Assembly (NCBI RefSeq): GCF_013328345.1
Contig: NZ_JABULX010000016.1
Coordinates: forward strand, 32,600-96,599
Length of the DNA stretch: 64,000 bases
Source of the DNA: Marinifaba aquimaris
GTDB lineage: Bacteria > Pseudomonadota > Gammaproteobacteria > Enterobacterales > Alteromonadaceae
Direction: 5' to 3'
Shown here piece after piece: positions 56,001 to 64,000 of this stretch. Position 1 is the first letter of the stretch. Every line of letters begins with the position of its first letter. The position numbers and the translations under genes were made by a program. The notes under the pieces are model-generated. The model saw only the letters and a list, made by a program, of their open reading frames with translations, was not told the DNA's origin and searched no databases.

Positions 56001-58438
56001 CCATTATCGGGATGAGCTATTTGGCATTGCAAACCGAGCTTACTCGAAAACAAAAAGACTATGTGAATAAAATCCATAATTCGGCTAACACCTTATTGGG
56101 CATTATTAATGACATTTTGGATTTTTCTAAAATTGAAGCCGGTAAACTAGAGCTTGAAAATATCCCATTTGATTTAAACAACAGCCTAGACAACATAGTG
56201 CAGATGATTTCGCTTAAAGCCAGAGAAAAAGGCTTAGAGTTACTCATTGATGTTCCAAGTGAATTGCCTGTTAGCTTATCGGGCGATCCCCTTAGGTTAG
56301 GGCAAATACTACTAAACCTTGCAACTAATGCCGTTAAATTTACCGATAACGGCGAAATCATCATTCGTGTATCAATCTACTTGTTATCTGATGATGATAT
56401 TACCTTACAGTTTTCAGTCGCCGACTCTGGCATTGGTTTAACCCAAGAGCAGCAAGATAAATTATTCCGTTCTTTCAGCCAAGCTGATGCATCAACAACC
56501 CGAAAATACGGTGGTACAGGCTTAGGTTTAACGATCAGTAAGACGTTAGTGGAATTGATGGGCGGTAAAATTTGGGTAGAAAGCACTTATGGTCAAGGAA
56601 GTACTTTCTCATTTACTGCTACTTTTGGTATTTCAGAATTTACCAATGTAGAGACAGACTTACTGGCTCAAAACGTTAAAGATTTACCCGTATTGATAGT
56701 AGATGACAGTGTCGCGTCTAGAGAGATCTTAGTTCGCATGGCCGAAAGTTTAGGTTTTAACCCTGATGTGTGCGCCTCTGGTGAAGAAGCATTCGAATGT
56801 ATACTAAACCAAGATAAGCAACAAGCGCCTTATGAAATCGTATTTGCCGATTGGAAAATGCCGGGTATCTCTGGTGTTGAATTGGGTAAGCGTGTAAAAG
56901 CTGCGCAGCTATCTAAACAACCTAAAATGATCATCATCACCGCTTATGACAGGGATGAAATGATTAAAGAAGCAGGTGAGCATCAGTTTGATAACTACCT
57001 AACCAAACCGGTTAATGCTTCTACTTTACTCGATGCGTCGATGGGCGCACTGTTTGGGCGTGAAAATAAATCAACGCAACAACATGAAATTCAATTAGAC
57101 CTCTCTACTACAAAAGCTATTCGTGGCGCTAAAATCTTGTTAGTCGAAGATAATGAAGCTAACCAGCAAATTGCCATTGAGTTATTGGAGCTCGCTGGGC
57201 TCGATGTGACGTTAGCAGAAAACGGCTTGATTGCGGTTGATAAAGCACTTAAAGGGCGTGGCGAGTACGACATTGTACTGATGGATATGCAAATGCCGGT
57301 ACTCGATGGCTTAGATGCTACTCGTGAAATCAGAAAAACCATTTCGAACGATGAATTACCTATCATTGCCATGACAGCGAATACCATGGCTGGTGATAAA
57401 GAGCGCTGTGAAGCAGCGGGTATGGATGGGCATCTTGCTAAACCGATTGACCCAAATGAAGTTTATCGTACGTTAGTCAATTGGATTGAACCTAAATTAA
57501 CCGAGCAGGAGCAAGCTGCACTTGAAGATAGTGAATTACCAAAGACCTCTGATGAGCCTTTGCCAAATTTACCAGGATTTGACTTAACAAGTGCCATTGC
57601 GCGTATGGCAGGTAATGTAAAAGCCTATAAGAAAACGCTTAAGAAAGTTCATGAGCGTGAACAAGATGTTATTGAGCGTATCAATCAACATTTAGCTGAT
57701 GAAGACTTTAATAGTGCGGTTCGTGCTGCTCATACATTAAAAGGTGTAACAGCGAGTATTGGTGCCGATGAATTAGCTGCTGTTGCAGGTGAGCTGGAAA
57801 CTTGTTTAATGGATGTTGAAAAAGCGGGCCTGACAGCAGAGCTAGAGCAGCAGTTACAATATTTGATTATTGATAATCAGGTGCTCGTCGAAAAAAATAT
57901 GGCGATAATTGCCAATGCCCTAGCAGAAAATGACGCAAATAAAGCACCAGGCAAAGCAGGCGCTGAGTTTGACCAAGGTAAAGTGCTAAGTATTGCTGGG
58001 CAGCTAATGGCAGACATTGAGAATTGTGATTCTGCTGCCAACGATAGGTGCGAGCTGCTATTTGAACTTACGCAAGCAACCGACTATAAACAAGGGGTTG
58101 AAGCCATTGATAACTTACTTTCTGAGTATGATTTTGACGGTGCTGAGTTACAGTTAAAACAATTAATAGAACAAATTGAAAATACCGGTACCAGTGTTGT
58201 CGATAATGCCAATACTGACATCAGTCAACCATACCTACTTGAACAACTTAGCGAGATAGCTGAGAAAATTGAAAATTTTGACTCTACAACGGGTGATGTT
58301 ATAGATAACTTGCTCGAACAGGGAGTCAGGGATGATTTAGCTGAAGCATTGAATAAATTGGTGAGAGTGCTCGACGATTATGACTTTGATCAAGCGCAGG
58401 AAATGATCACTGCAATCATTGAATCGGCTCAAGAATAA
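53015..58438 (+). CDS. Hybrid sensor histidine kinase with SBP, Cache, PAS, two receivers and HPt
   Basis: A very large multidomain kinase of 1807 residues. In order: signal/membrane segment (about 8-28), a helical region, an SBP_bac_3-like periplasmic binding domain (about 195-415), a membrane helix (about 430-450), another helix (about 470-490), a dCache-like sensor (to about 790), a membrane helix, PAS (about 850-960), HisKA with the His near 987 (NMSHEIRTP), HATPase (about 1090-1210), receiver 1 (about 1227-1345; ADWKMPG), receiver 2 (about 1370-1490; LMDMQMP), HPt with His near 1571 (AAHTLKG), and two similar C-terminal blocks. Receiver and HPt layout means an internal phosphorelay. The HD-GYP regulator follows 26 bases later. 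No good ribosome site precedes the chosen ATG; a TTG at 52973 is an alternative. Confidence 0.85.
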   Translation: MPTIIRIRRLALFILCCFCLAFAFNTSVNAQSNFASTGQDLSLEQIKTISVELKYYDEVLTSSSLSYIFSSDAKWLTRYQETEPQLDKVIKRLLANQKTEDQILVKRIDDANLSLVDIEKRAFELVESGQNKQAIELINGQAYRDFKADYLTALAEFIAKLEARARAFEIQKAIIESYEIDLTDEEKRWANTQKIKVGVEYWPPIIYVNNENKIDGLIGLMLNNIIERTGLEIEIIPGQWNDLLAAFKQGEIDLLPDAYHTKEREAFGNFSSPFYLMREIFFVSSDKTHFQTPADLAQAKVAIPKGYSSIKKLQSIFNDIEIVLTDDIDDSISRLIDGEVDALFGAQVVIESRLETNEILGIRAIDMDVTSPSSLHMLSSIHKPELASILQKGLDSLNSQGLMKQNSDWLTNSAQTRVEFNRTNSVSGILSLLAGLVVALLIVGAAISKVLLKTNEKDLAVALGSNKLRNILVAALIGFSIVMFFLATFIVGKAEETRHQSLKHNLNTLLSSTHHRLTSWIDEELELLQKLTNEPEFVRLVTLLNDRAINNIANVETEQAMAVKYLTDWDDNQVKRRFFVLSPSNEILVSQQPKSNFLASEVTEQFPHLVGRTFSGQPTFIPAVSYKDSQFMFFAAPILNLDDQVIAIILREMDPKGLFSQILTSGFMAKSVETYAVSKTGLLLSPVRFEDQLRDIGLLADKQSAQFNLKISDPGRPLLETDTLVESTDWPLTVMAESLTQGRDEMNLAGYRDYRGIEVVGSWLWDERLGFGITAEIEAEESLEMINILRYTIYGVLSVSFILLFGSTLFTLSLGAKATRALTRSHSELENLVEGRTAELQANMTRTRSIIENASDGIIVVNEKGEIQEFSPAAEAMFCYNANEVIGQQLSMLMDKPFHQHCSSDNEQSDDPFGDNDLLEAKGRKKAGSTFDLDISVGEAEIAGEHVFTGMVRDVTLRKEAERELKHAKEKAEEATKAKSDFLANMSHEIRTPMNAIIGMSYLALQTELTRKQKDYVNKIHNSANTLLGIINDILDFSKIEAGKLELENIPFDLNNSLDNIVQMISLKAREKGLELLIDVPSELPVSLSGDPLRLGQILLNLATNAVKFTDNGEIIIRVSIYLLSDDDITLQFSVADSGIGLTQEQQDKLFRSFSQADASTTRKYGGTGLGLTISKTLVELMGGKIWVESTYGQGSTFSFTATFGISEFTNVETDLLAQNVKDLPVLIVDDSVASREILVRMAESLGFNPDVCASGEEAFECILNQDKQQAPYEIVFADWKMPGISGVELGKRVKAAQLSKQPKMIIITAYDRDEMIKEAGEHQFDNYLTKPVNASTLLDASMGALFGRENKSTQQHEIQLDLSTTKAIRGAKILLVEDNEANQQIAIELLELAGLDVTLAENGLIAVDKALKGRGEYDIVLMDMQMPVLDGLDATREIRKTISNDELPIIAMTANTMAGDKERCEAAGMDGHLAKPIDPNEVYRTLVNWIEPKLTEQEQAALEDSELPKTSDEPLPNLPGFDLTSAIARMAGNVKAYKKTLKKVHEREQDVIERINQHLADEDFNSAVRAAHTLKGVTASIGADELAAVAGELETCLMDVEKAGLTAELEQQLQYLIIDNQVLVEKNMAIIANALAENDANKAPGKAGAEFDQGKVLSIAGQLMADIENCDSAANDRCELLFELTQATDYKQGVEAIDNLLSEYDFDGAELQLKQLIEQIENTGTSVVDNANTDISQPYLLEQLSEIAEKIENFDSTTGDVIDNLLEQGVRDDLAEALNKLVRVLDDYDFDQAQEMITAIIESAQE

Positions 58439-58464
58439 AGCGACAAAAAGGAACTAAGCAAGCG

Positions 58465-59565
58465 ATGCAAGGTAATAAAAAAACCATATTAACGGTCGAC
58501 GATACTCCCGCAAATATTGATGTGGTAAAAGGAATTTTATCAAACGATTATATTGTACAGGCCGCAATTAACGGTCCTATGGCGATTAAAATTATCGAAA
58601 AGCGCAAACCCGATTTAATTTTACTTGATGTCATGATGCCAGAGATGGACGGTTATGAAGTCTGCGAAATTGTTAAATCCAATCCAGAAACTAAAGATAT
58701 TCCTGTCATTTTTGTTACTGCCAAAATTCAAGAAGAAGATGAAACTCGTGGCTTGTCTCTTGGTGCAGTGGATTACATCACTAAACCTATCAGTGCGGCT
58801 ATATTAAAGGAGCGAGTGAAGAATCACTTGTTACTAAAAGAGGCACACGATTTACTGCAAAACCAAAATCAAATACTGGAAGATAAAGTTGTAGAGCGCA
58901 CTTCACAGATCAATGAACTGCAAGAAGTTGTTATGGTTGCCATGGGGGCGCTAGCTGAATCTCGAGACCCTGAAACTGGAAATCATATTAGGCGTACCCA
59001 GAGGTACGTAAAGCTGTTAGCCGTTGAACTTGCTAAATATGACGAATTTAAAGAAATTTTAACGCCAGAAACCATTACTTCTTTGTACAAGTCAGCGCCA
59101 CTGCATGATATTGGCAAAGTCGGTGTACCAGATAATATCCTATTAAAACCGGGTAAGTTGACGGATGAAGAATTTGAAATCATGAAATTGCATACGGTTT
59201 ATGGACGAGATGCTATTGCCGCTGCAGAGACATCGATGGACGTTGCCGATAACTTCTTAGTTCACGCCAAAGAAATTGCCTATTACCACCAAGAAAAGTG
59301 GGATGGAAGTGGTTATCCAGAGGGCATAGCAGGAGAAGCTATCCCAGTTTCTGCTCGCCTAATGGCTGTTGCGGATGTTTATGATGCATTGATCAGTAAA
59401 CGTGTCTATAAACCCGCTTTTCCACATGAAAAAGCAGTTGCTATCATTAGTGAGGGCAAAGGCAGCCACTTTGACCCTGTAATGGTCGATGCATTTTTAG
59501 CGATTGCAGATGAGTTTGATCGCGTCGCTAAGACTTATGCCGATGCGGATGATGAAATTCAATAG
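58465..59565 (+). CDS. Receiver/HD-GYP response regulator (RpfG type), c-di-GMP phosphodiesterase
   Basis: A 366-residue response regulator predicted to break down cyclic-di-GMP. The receiver (1-120) has the acidic pair VDDT, the phosphoacceptor in LDVMMPEM and Lys in TKPI. A coiled linker leads to the HD-GYP domain (about 150-350) with LHDIGKVGVPD and the intact DGSGYPEG motif. It lies directly after the hybrid kinase and convergent to the receiver-kinase remnant, so these genes likely form one pathway. The enzymatic residues are all present. Confidence 0.93.
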   Translation: MQGNKKTILTVDDTPANIDVVKGILSNDYIVQAAINGPMAIKIIEKRKPDLILLDVMMPEMDGYEVCEIVKSNPETKDIPVIFVTAKIQEEDETRGLSLGAVDYITKPISAAILKERVKNHLLLKEAHDLLQNQNQILEDKVVERTSQINELQEVVMVAMGALAESRDPETGNHIRRTQRYVKLLAVELAKYDEFKEILTPETITSLYKSAPLHDIGKVGVPDNILLKPGKLTDEEFEIMKLHTVYGRDAIAAAETSMDVADNFLVHAKEIAYYHQEKWDGSGYPEGIAGEAIPVSARLMAVADVYDALISKRVYKPAFPHEKAVAIISEGKGSHFDPVMVDAFLAIADEFDRVAKTYADADDEIQ

Positions 59566-59567
59566 GC

Positions 59568-61150
59568 CTAGCCAGAAATTACATTTTTACCTTTAGGCAA
59601 GGTGACCTTTAATGTCGTGCCTTTTTGGAATGAGGTTTCAAAAGAAATCTCACCACCTTGGGCTGTAGTCGCTAATTTGGCAGAATAAGTACCAATACCT
59701 GTCTCTTCTTTTTTACCGTGAGTTACAAATTTATCGAAGAAGCTTTCCTGTACTTCAATCGGGATCACACCTTGATTGTGAATGGTAAAAAGGACTGCTT
59801 CAGATGCGGCTGGTGAAGCAACTAGTTTGACTTCACTTTTTTCTGGAGACGCTTCAATCGCATTGTTGATTAAGTTAGTAAATAAATTATAACTGAGCTG
59901 TCCATCACCAAAATAAGTGAGGACGGGAGGAATTTTAAAACGCAGGGCCACATTGTTTTCTCTGCATTTATGCTGCAAACCAAATAAAACGCTTCTCATA
60001 AAGTCATCTACATGGATGACTTCACCTTTAGGTTTATATTGTCCTTGTTCTAATTGATACATTGTTTTTTGCCCTTCAACCATATTTTCAATGACATTGG
60101 CTGAATCTTTGATGATGGCGGTTTCTTTTTCACAGTTTGGGGCTTTTTCTTCAATTGTTTCAATAGTTGCTTTAATTGCTGTGAGAGGGTTGCGCAGGTC
60201 ATGTTGAAATATTTGCTCAATTTCATCTCGTAAGCGCATATTATCCATTAGGGTATCAATCTGAGAGGTCATGTTTTTACGCTGATTGAGCTGACTGATG
60301 TGGATATCCATTCGCGCTAGGAATATTTCAGGCACGATGGGCTTAGTCACATAATCAACGGCACCAAGTTTTAAGCCTTTAACGACATCTTCTGTCTGTG
60401 TCAAAGCAGAAACGAATACAATTGGAATATGTTCGGTACTTGGATCGTTCTTTAAGGTTTGGCATACCTCTAAACCATCCATTTCAGGCATCATAATATC
60501 GAGTAATATAAAGTCAGGCTGCTTTTTACTTCGACAAATGTCTATCGCCTTTTTACCCGATTTGGAAGCTTGTATTGTGTATTTTGACTTTAACAACTCA
60601 CTGATAACTGTGATGTTATTGGGCTCATCATCCACGACTAAAATATTGTATTCTTTAGGGCCTTGAACAGCTGCTTCTTCTTCAACTTCGATAATTTCAA
60701 CGTCTTGAGCTTCGACAATTGTTTTTGGTTTTGGTGCTGTCAGAGATTTTTGAATTCTGCTCTTTAGCATAGCTTGGGAAAATGGTTTGATTAAGTATGA
60801 TGAGACCCCCAGCTTAATGGCCTTCATCACATCTTCTTCATTGACGTTTGCCGTCACCATAATAAAAGGGATATGGCTCGAACGTGGTTGGTGCACAATT
60901 GTCTGAGCAATTCTAGCCCTGTCATTTTAGGCATATTCCAATCTGAAATGATGATATCAATGGCATAAGCCGATTTTTCCATTGTCTCAATGGCTTAAAT
61001 ACCATTTTGCGCTCTGATGACATTTTTAAAACCCAGATTAGTAAGCATAGCCACCATAGTTCTGATCATAATCGTGGCATCATCTACGAGTAATACCGTT
61101 TTATTTGTGACCGATCTGGGTTCAGACTTTTGCGGTTTAAAAATATTCAT
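59568..61150 (-). pseudogene. Disrupted receiver-receiver-histidine kinase gene
   Basis: The 5' part (from ATG 61150) reads a receiver: LLVDDATIMIRTMVAML..., then a TAA at 60997-60995 in place of a sense codon (QNGI-stop-AIETM), then SDWNMPKMTGLELL with the phosphoacceptor. The frame changes by one base near 60890-60905; the rest continues as HIPFIMVTANVNEED..., a second receiver (LLDIMMPEMDGLE) and a kinase core (FQHDLRNPLTAI, and an HATPase with FTNLINNAIEASP). With one base added and the TAA changed it would give about 527 residues. From a GTG at 60896 the rest stays open for 442 residues and could still be expressed. It ends 2 bases from the HD-GYP stop. Confidence 0.8.
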
Positions 61151-61316
61151 GAGAGTGCAATATTCCTAACTGACCTGTTGAGCCTTTTTATATCAAATCG
61201 CTTCAAAGTTTAGTAATAAACTGCTGAAAAATCAGTAAAAGTTAGTGTGATATTGCGAAATTAGAGAAACAGATAATGGAATAGAAAGTAGCTAATAGAT
61301 TATTTAAAGATAGGCT

Positions 61317-61343
61317 GGCCGTGACTGGAGGTTTGCCACGGCC
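61317..61343 (-). terminator. Possible weak terminator after yicC
   Basis: A 7-base stem GGCCGTG/CACGGCC with a 13-base loop lies 8 bases beyond the yicC stop. The T run is poor, so the call is tentative. Confidence 0.35.
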
Positions 61344-61351
61344 GAAAAGTG

Positions 61352-62218
61352 TTATTCAATGTTCTGAATTTGCTCACGCATTTGTTCTATTAATACTTTT
61401 ACTTCTACCGCAGCGTTAGTGATTTCAGCATTAATTGACTTTGATGCGAGTGTATTTGCTTCACGGTTAAACTCTTGCATCATAAAGTCTAGACGACGAC
61501 CACATGCACCACCTTTTTTCAAAATGGCTTGGGTTTCTTTGATATGTGATTCTAAGCGGTCTAATTCTTCTGCTACATCAACTTTTTGTGCTTGATAGAT
61601 AAGCTCTTGCTCTAAGCGATTTTGATCAATTTCAGCGTTTAGTTCATCCAACTTAGTTTGTAACTTTTCACGCTGCCATTTCAAAATTTCAGGCATTGCG
61701 TTTCGAACCACAACCACTTGTTCACCAATGGCTGTCAAACGTTGTTCTATTAGCTTTCTGAGTGTTTCACCTTCGCTCGCACGGGCATCGATAAAATCTT
61801 TAATTAACTGATCAAACTGGGTAATTAATTCTGCTTTTAAGGCATCTAAATCTTGCTCTTCAGCAGACATCACACCAGGCCAGCGCAACACATCAATAGG
61901 GTTAATATCACCGCTACTGGCTTCTGCTTTGACCCAGTTTGCCGCTTCGATAACTTGTTTAGCTAAATCTTGGTTGACTAATAACTTGCCTTGCTCGGCC
62001 CCATCACTTGATAACTTTAAGCTACATTCCAATTTACCGCGTTGCATGCTTTTGCGGATTTTTTCACGTAATACTGGCTCTAAACTGCGTTGGCTTTCTG
62101 GTAAGCGAAAGAAGTTTTCTAAATATCTTTGGTTAACTGAGCGTAATTCCCAAACTGCGCTACCAAAATTGCCTTTTTTTTCAAGACGGGCAAATGCCGT
62201 CATGCTGTGAATTGCCAT
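61352..62218 (-). CDS. yicC: YicC family endoribonuclease
   Basis: YicC is an RNA-cleaving protein; in E. coli it can degrade the small RNA RyhB. The 288-residue protein (E. coli 287) has the conserved N-terminus HSMTAFARLEKKGNFGSAVWELRSVNQRYLE (family signature) and the C-terminal block GRRLDFMMQEFNREANTLASK. It lies divergent to rph with 162 bases between, as in E. coli. Confidence 0.94.
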   Translation of the reverse strand: MAIHSMTAFARLEKKGNFGSAVWELRSVNQRYLENFFRLPESQRSLEPVLREKIRKSMQRGKLECSLKLSSDGAEQGKLLVNQDLAKQVIEAANWVKAEASSGDINPIDVLRWPGVMSAEEQDLDALKAELITQFDQLIKDFIDARASEGETLRKLIEQRLTAIGEQVVVVRNAMPEILKWQREKLQTKLDELNAEIDQNRLEQELIYQAQKVDVAEELDRLESHIKETQAILKKGGACGRRLDFMMQEFNREANTLASKSINAEITNAAVEVKVLIEQMREQIQNIE

Positions 62219-62380
62219 ATGAACTGTCTGTTATCTAATTGATTAAGCGAGAAAAACAGATTATAGCCTTGGCTAACTGAGTTTGGTATCACTGTTTTGT
62301 TAGAAATTAGAGTTTTCTGCTGTGAAGCTGCTGATATAACTTCTATAATAGGCGCAGTTTAAAAATTAAAGGAGAGAGCG

Positions 62381-63094
62381 ATGCGTCCAAGTGGTCGTAC
62401 GGCTGGTCAAATCCGCCCGGTAACTATTACTCGTAATTACACATGTCATGCTGAAGGTTCGATATTAGTTGAGTTTGGCGATACTAAAGTTTTATGTAAT
62501 GCCACTGTTGAAGCGGGCGTGCCGCGCTTTATGAAAGGTAAAGGCGAAGGTTGGGTTACTGCTGAGTATGGCATGTTACCACGCTCAACGCATTCGCGTA
62601 TGCAACGCGAAGCGGCAAGAGGTAAACAAGGTGGCCGCACGTTGGAGATTGCTCGATTAATCGCACGTTCATTACGTGCAGCTGTCGATTTAAAAGCCTT
62701 AGGTGAAAATACCATTACAATCGATTGCGATGTTATTCAAGCTGACGGTGGTACACGTACTGCCTCTATTACAGGTGCATGTGTTGCTTTAGTTGATGCC
62801 TTAACTTACATGCGCAAAGAAAACATGATCAAAACTAATCCGCTTAAACATTTAATTGCCGCTATTTCTGTGGGTGTTTATAAAGGGGAAGCGATTGCAG
62901 ATCTTGAATATGTTGAAGATTCTGAAGCAGAAACGGATATGAACGTTGTGATGACTGAAACCGGTAAGCTTATTGAAGTACAAGGTACTGCCGAGGGCGA
63001 ACCATTTAGTTTTGAAGAAATGGATGAAATGTTAGGTTTAGCAAAAGCGGCCTTGATTGAAATTACTGATATCCAAAAATCAGCTTTAGCTTAA
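62381..63094 (+). CDS. rph: Ribonuclease PH
   Basis: RNase PH is a phosphorolytic 3'-5' exonuclease that trims tRNA precursors. The 237-residue protein (E. coli 238) has the motifs [34 protein letters not shown] and [24 protein letters not shown] ribosome site precedes the ATG. The C-terminus is intact, unlike E. coli K-12. pyrE begins 13 bases after its stop. Confidence 0.97.
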   Translation: MRPSGRTAGQIRPVTITRNYTCHAEGSILVEFGDTKVLCNATVEAGVPRFMKGKGEGWVTAEYGMLPRSTHSRMQREAARGKQGGRTLEIARLIARSLRAAVDLKALGENTITIDCDVIQADGGTRTASITGACVALVDALTYMRKENMIKTNPLKHLIAAISVGVYKGEAIADLEYVEDSEAETDMNVVMTETGKLIEVQGTAEGEPFSFEEMDEMLGLAKAALIEITDIQKSALA

Positions 63095-63107
63095 TTTAGA
63101 GAACACA

Positions 63108-63749
63108 ATGCAAGCTTATCAAAAAGAATTTATTGAATTTGCGTTATCGCGCAATGTACTTCGTTTTGGCGAATTCACTTTAAAGTCAGGCCGTATTAGC
63201 CCTTATTTTTTCAATGCAGGCTTGTTTAATACTGGACGTGATTTGGCTAAATTAGGCCAATACTATGCGCAGGCGTTGCAATCATCTAATGTTGATTATG
63301 ATTTAGTATTTGGTCCTGCTTACAAAGGTATTCCTATTGCGACGACGACAACCGTTGCGCTTTCAGAGCACCATGACAAAGATGTTCCATACTGCTTCAA
63401 CCGCAAAGAGAAGAAAGACCACGGTGAAGGTGGTTCACTAGTTGGTTCTGAATTAACGGGCAAGGTTATGCTTGTTGATGATGTGATCACTGCTGGAACG
63501 GCTATTCGTGAATCGATGGAAATTATCAAAGCGGCTGATGCGACTCTATCTGGTGTATTAATTGCACTTGATCGCCAAGAAAAAGGCAAAGGTGAGTTAT
63601 CAGCAATTCAAGAGGTGGAGCGCGATTTTGGTACAACTGTTATTTCAATTGTGACCATGTCTGACGTTATCAGCTATTTAGAAACTCAGCCTGAACTTGC
63701 AGAGCACTTAACCAATATGAAAGCTTATCGCGAACAATACGGTGTTTAA
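63108..63749 (+). CDS. pyrE: Orotate phosphoribosyltransferase PyrE
   Basis: PyrE makes OMP from orotate and PRPP in pyrimidine synthesis. The 213-residue length is that of E. coli (213). The PRPP-binding motif [16 protein letters not shown] and the [14 protein letters not shown] segment are present. An IS3-family element end lies within 8 bases after its stop; the coding region is unharmed. Confidence 0.97.
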   Translation: MQAYQKEFIEFALSRNVLRFGEFTLKSGRISPYFFNAGLFNTGRDLAKLGQYYAQALQSSNVDYDLVFGPAYKGIPIATTTTVALSEHHDKDVPYCFNRKEKKDHGEGGSLVGSELTGKVMLVDDVITAGTAIRESMEIIKAADATLSGVLIALDRQEKGKGELSAIQEVERDFGTTVISIVTMSDVISYLETQPELAEHLTNMKAYREQYGV

Positions 63750-63757
63750 GTAAGGTT

Positions 63758-64000
63758 TGACCCATCCTAGTATGGGTTGACACTTTTTTGATTAAAACGC
63801 CTGATGAATTTCATCGGGCGTTTTGTATTTTAAGGCCGAATGTGGCCTTTGTTGATTATATAAATCGACTGATTGTTTTACCATTTCCCTTGCCTCATTT
63901 AGGTTATTTGGTTTCATTAACAAGTATTCGTTTTTAAGAATACCGTTTACTCTCTCAGCCAGTGCATTTTGATAGCAGTCATAACCATCTGTCATTGAAC
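63758..64000 (-). mobile_element. IS3-family insertion sequence, right end, cut by window edge
   Basis: The element starts near 63758 with TGACCCATCCTAGTATGGGTTGA (63758-63780), an imperfect inverted repeat that could be the terminal repeat. It also may act as a terminator for pyrE. It contains the 3' end of an integrase-type transposase. The rest lies beyond the window. Confidence 0.6.
63792..64000 (-). CDS. IS3-family transposase (OrfB), C-terminal part, truncated by the window edge
   Basis: The reading frame is open to the right edge of the window. Its translation is the C-terminal part of an IS3-type DDE transposase: MTDGYDCYQNALAERVNGIL carries the last glutamate of the DDE triad, and YNQQRPHSALKYKTPDEIH is the usual ending. 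The first methionine seen (63995) is internal. It cannot be told here whether the element is complete. Confidence 0.85.
   Translation of the reverse strand, partial: SMTDGYDCYQNALAERVNGILKNEYLLMKPNNLNEAREMVKQSVDLYNQQRPHSALKYKTPDEIHQAF

Noticed and set aside
1..64000. CRISPR arrays, rRNA, tRNA genes, prophage or toxin-antitoxin and defence clusters
   Set aside because: No regular spaced repeats, no RNA gene signatures and no phage or defence gene sets were seen; the signalling islands are the nearest thing to accessory DNA.

Overview
The window is a chromosomal segment of a low-GC (about 40% by eye) gammaproteobacterium. The gene order and protein sequences fit a marine Alteromonadales member (Alteromonadaceae/Colwelliaceae type). 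Three blocks known from E. coli keep their order here: rapA-rluA-djlA-lptD-surA-pdxA-rsmA-apaG-apaH (7-23 kb, with amgK-murU inserted), queG / nnr-tsaE-amiB-mutL-miaA-hfq-hflX-hflK-hflC (38.6-50 kb), and yicC / rph-pyrE (61.3-63.7 kb). ubiE-ubiJ-ubiB and ilvIH are also intact. The genus call is inference; no rRNA or tRNA gene was found.

Region by region. 1-5.1 kb is dense in signalling: a CpxR-like regulator (cut by the window edge) with a CpxP/Spy-like periplasmic protein, a CrsR/CrsA-type partner switch, a tandem-receiver protein with a dead first receiver, ArgR, and a receiver-GGDEF diguanylate cyclase. 5.2-7 kb holds a DUF1289 protein and a PIN-PhoH ATPase. 7-23 kb is the rapA-to-apaH block, interrupted by a PEP-CTERM-like protein and by a small insertion with a RayT-type transposase remnant and an orphan membrane protein. 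23-32 kb holds a Cache chemoreceptor, a glycosyltransferase, the ubiquinone operon, a TraT lipoprotein and a BaeSR-like two-component system. 32-38 kb holds a frameshifted di-haem peroxidase, ilvIH, a YaiL/DUF2058 protein and a secreted Cys-repeat protein. 38-50 kb is the queG/nnr-to-hflC block. 50-61 kb is a second signalling island: a CadC-like regulator, two unknown small proteins, an approximately 1800-residue hybrid sensor kinase, an HD-GYP response regulator and a disrupted receiver-receiver-kinase gene. The window ends in yicC, rph, pyrE and the edge of an IS3-family element.

Functionally, housekeeping clusters (outer-membrane and LPS assembly, peptidoglycan recycling, ubiquinone, tRNA modification, mismatch repair, Hfq/FtsH regulation) alternate with signal-transduction genes. 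Both cyclic-di-GMP synthesis (4.2-5.1 kb) and degradation (58.5-59.6 kb) are encoded. The most unusual items are the 50-61 kb signalling island, whose kinase carries a duplicated C-terminal module, the 33-residue Cys-repeat protein, the BaeS-like sensor with a polycationic periplasmic insert facing a peroxidase gene across phased TTGCAC repeats, and the degenerate tandem receiver. Two genes (di-haem peroxidase and receiver kinase) are broken by single-base shifts; sequencing error cannot be excluded from the sequence alone.
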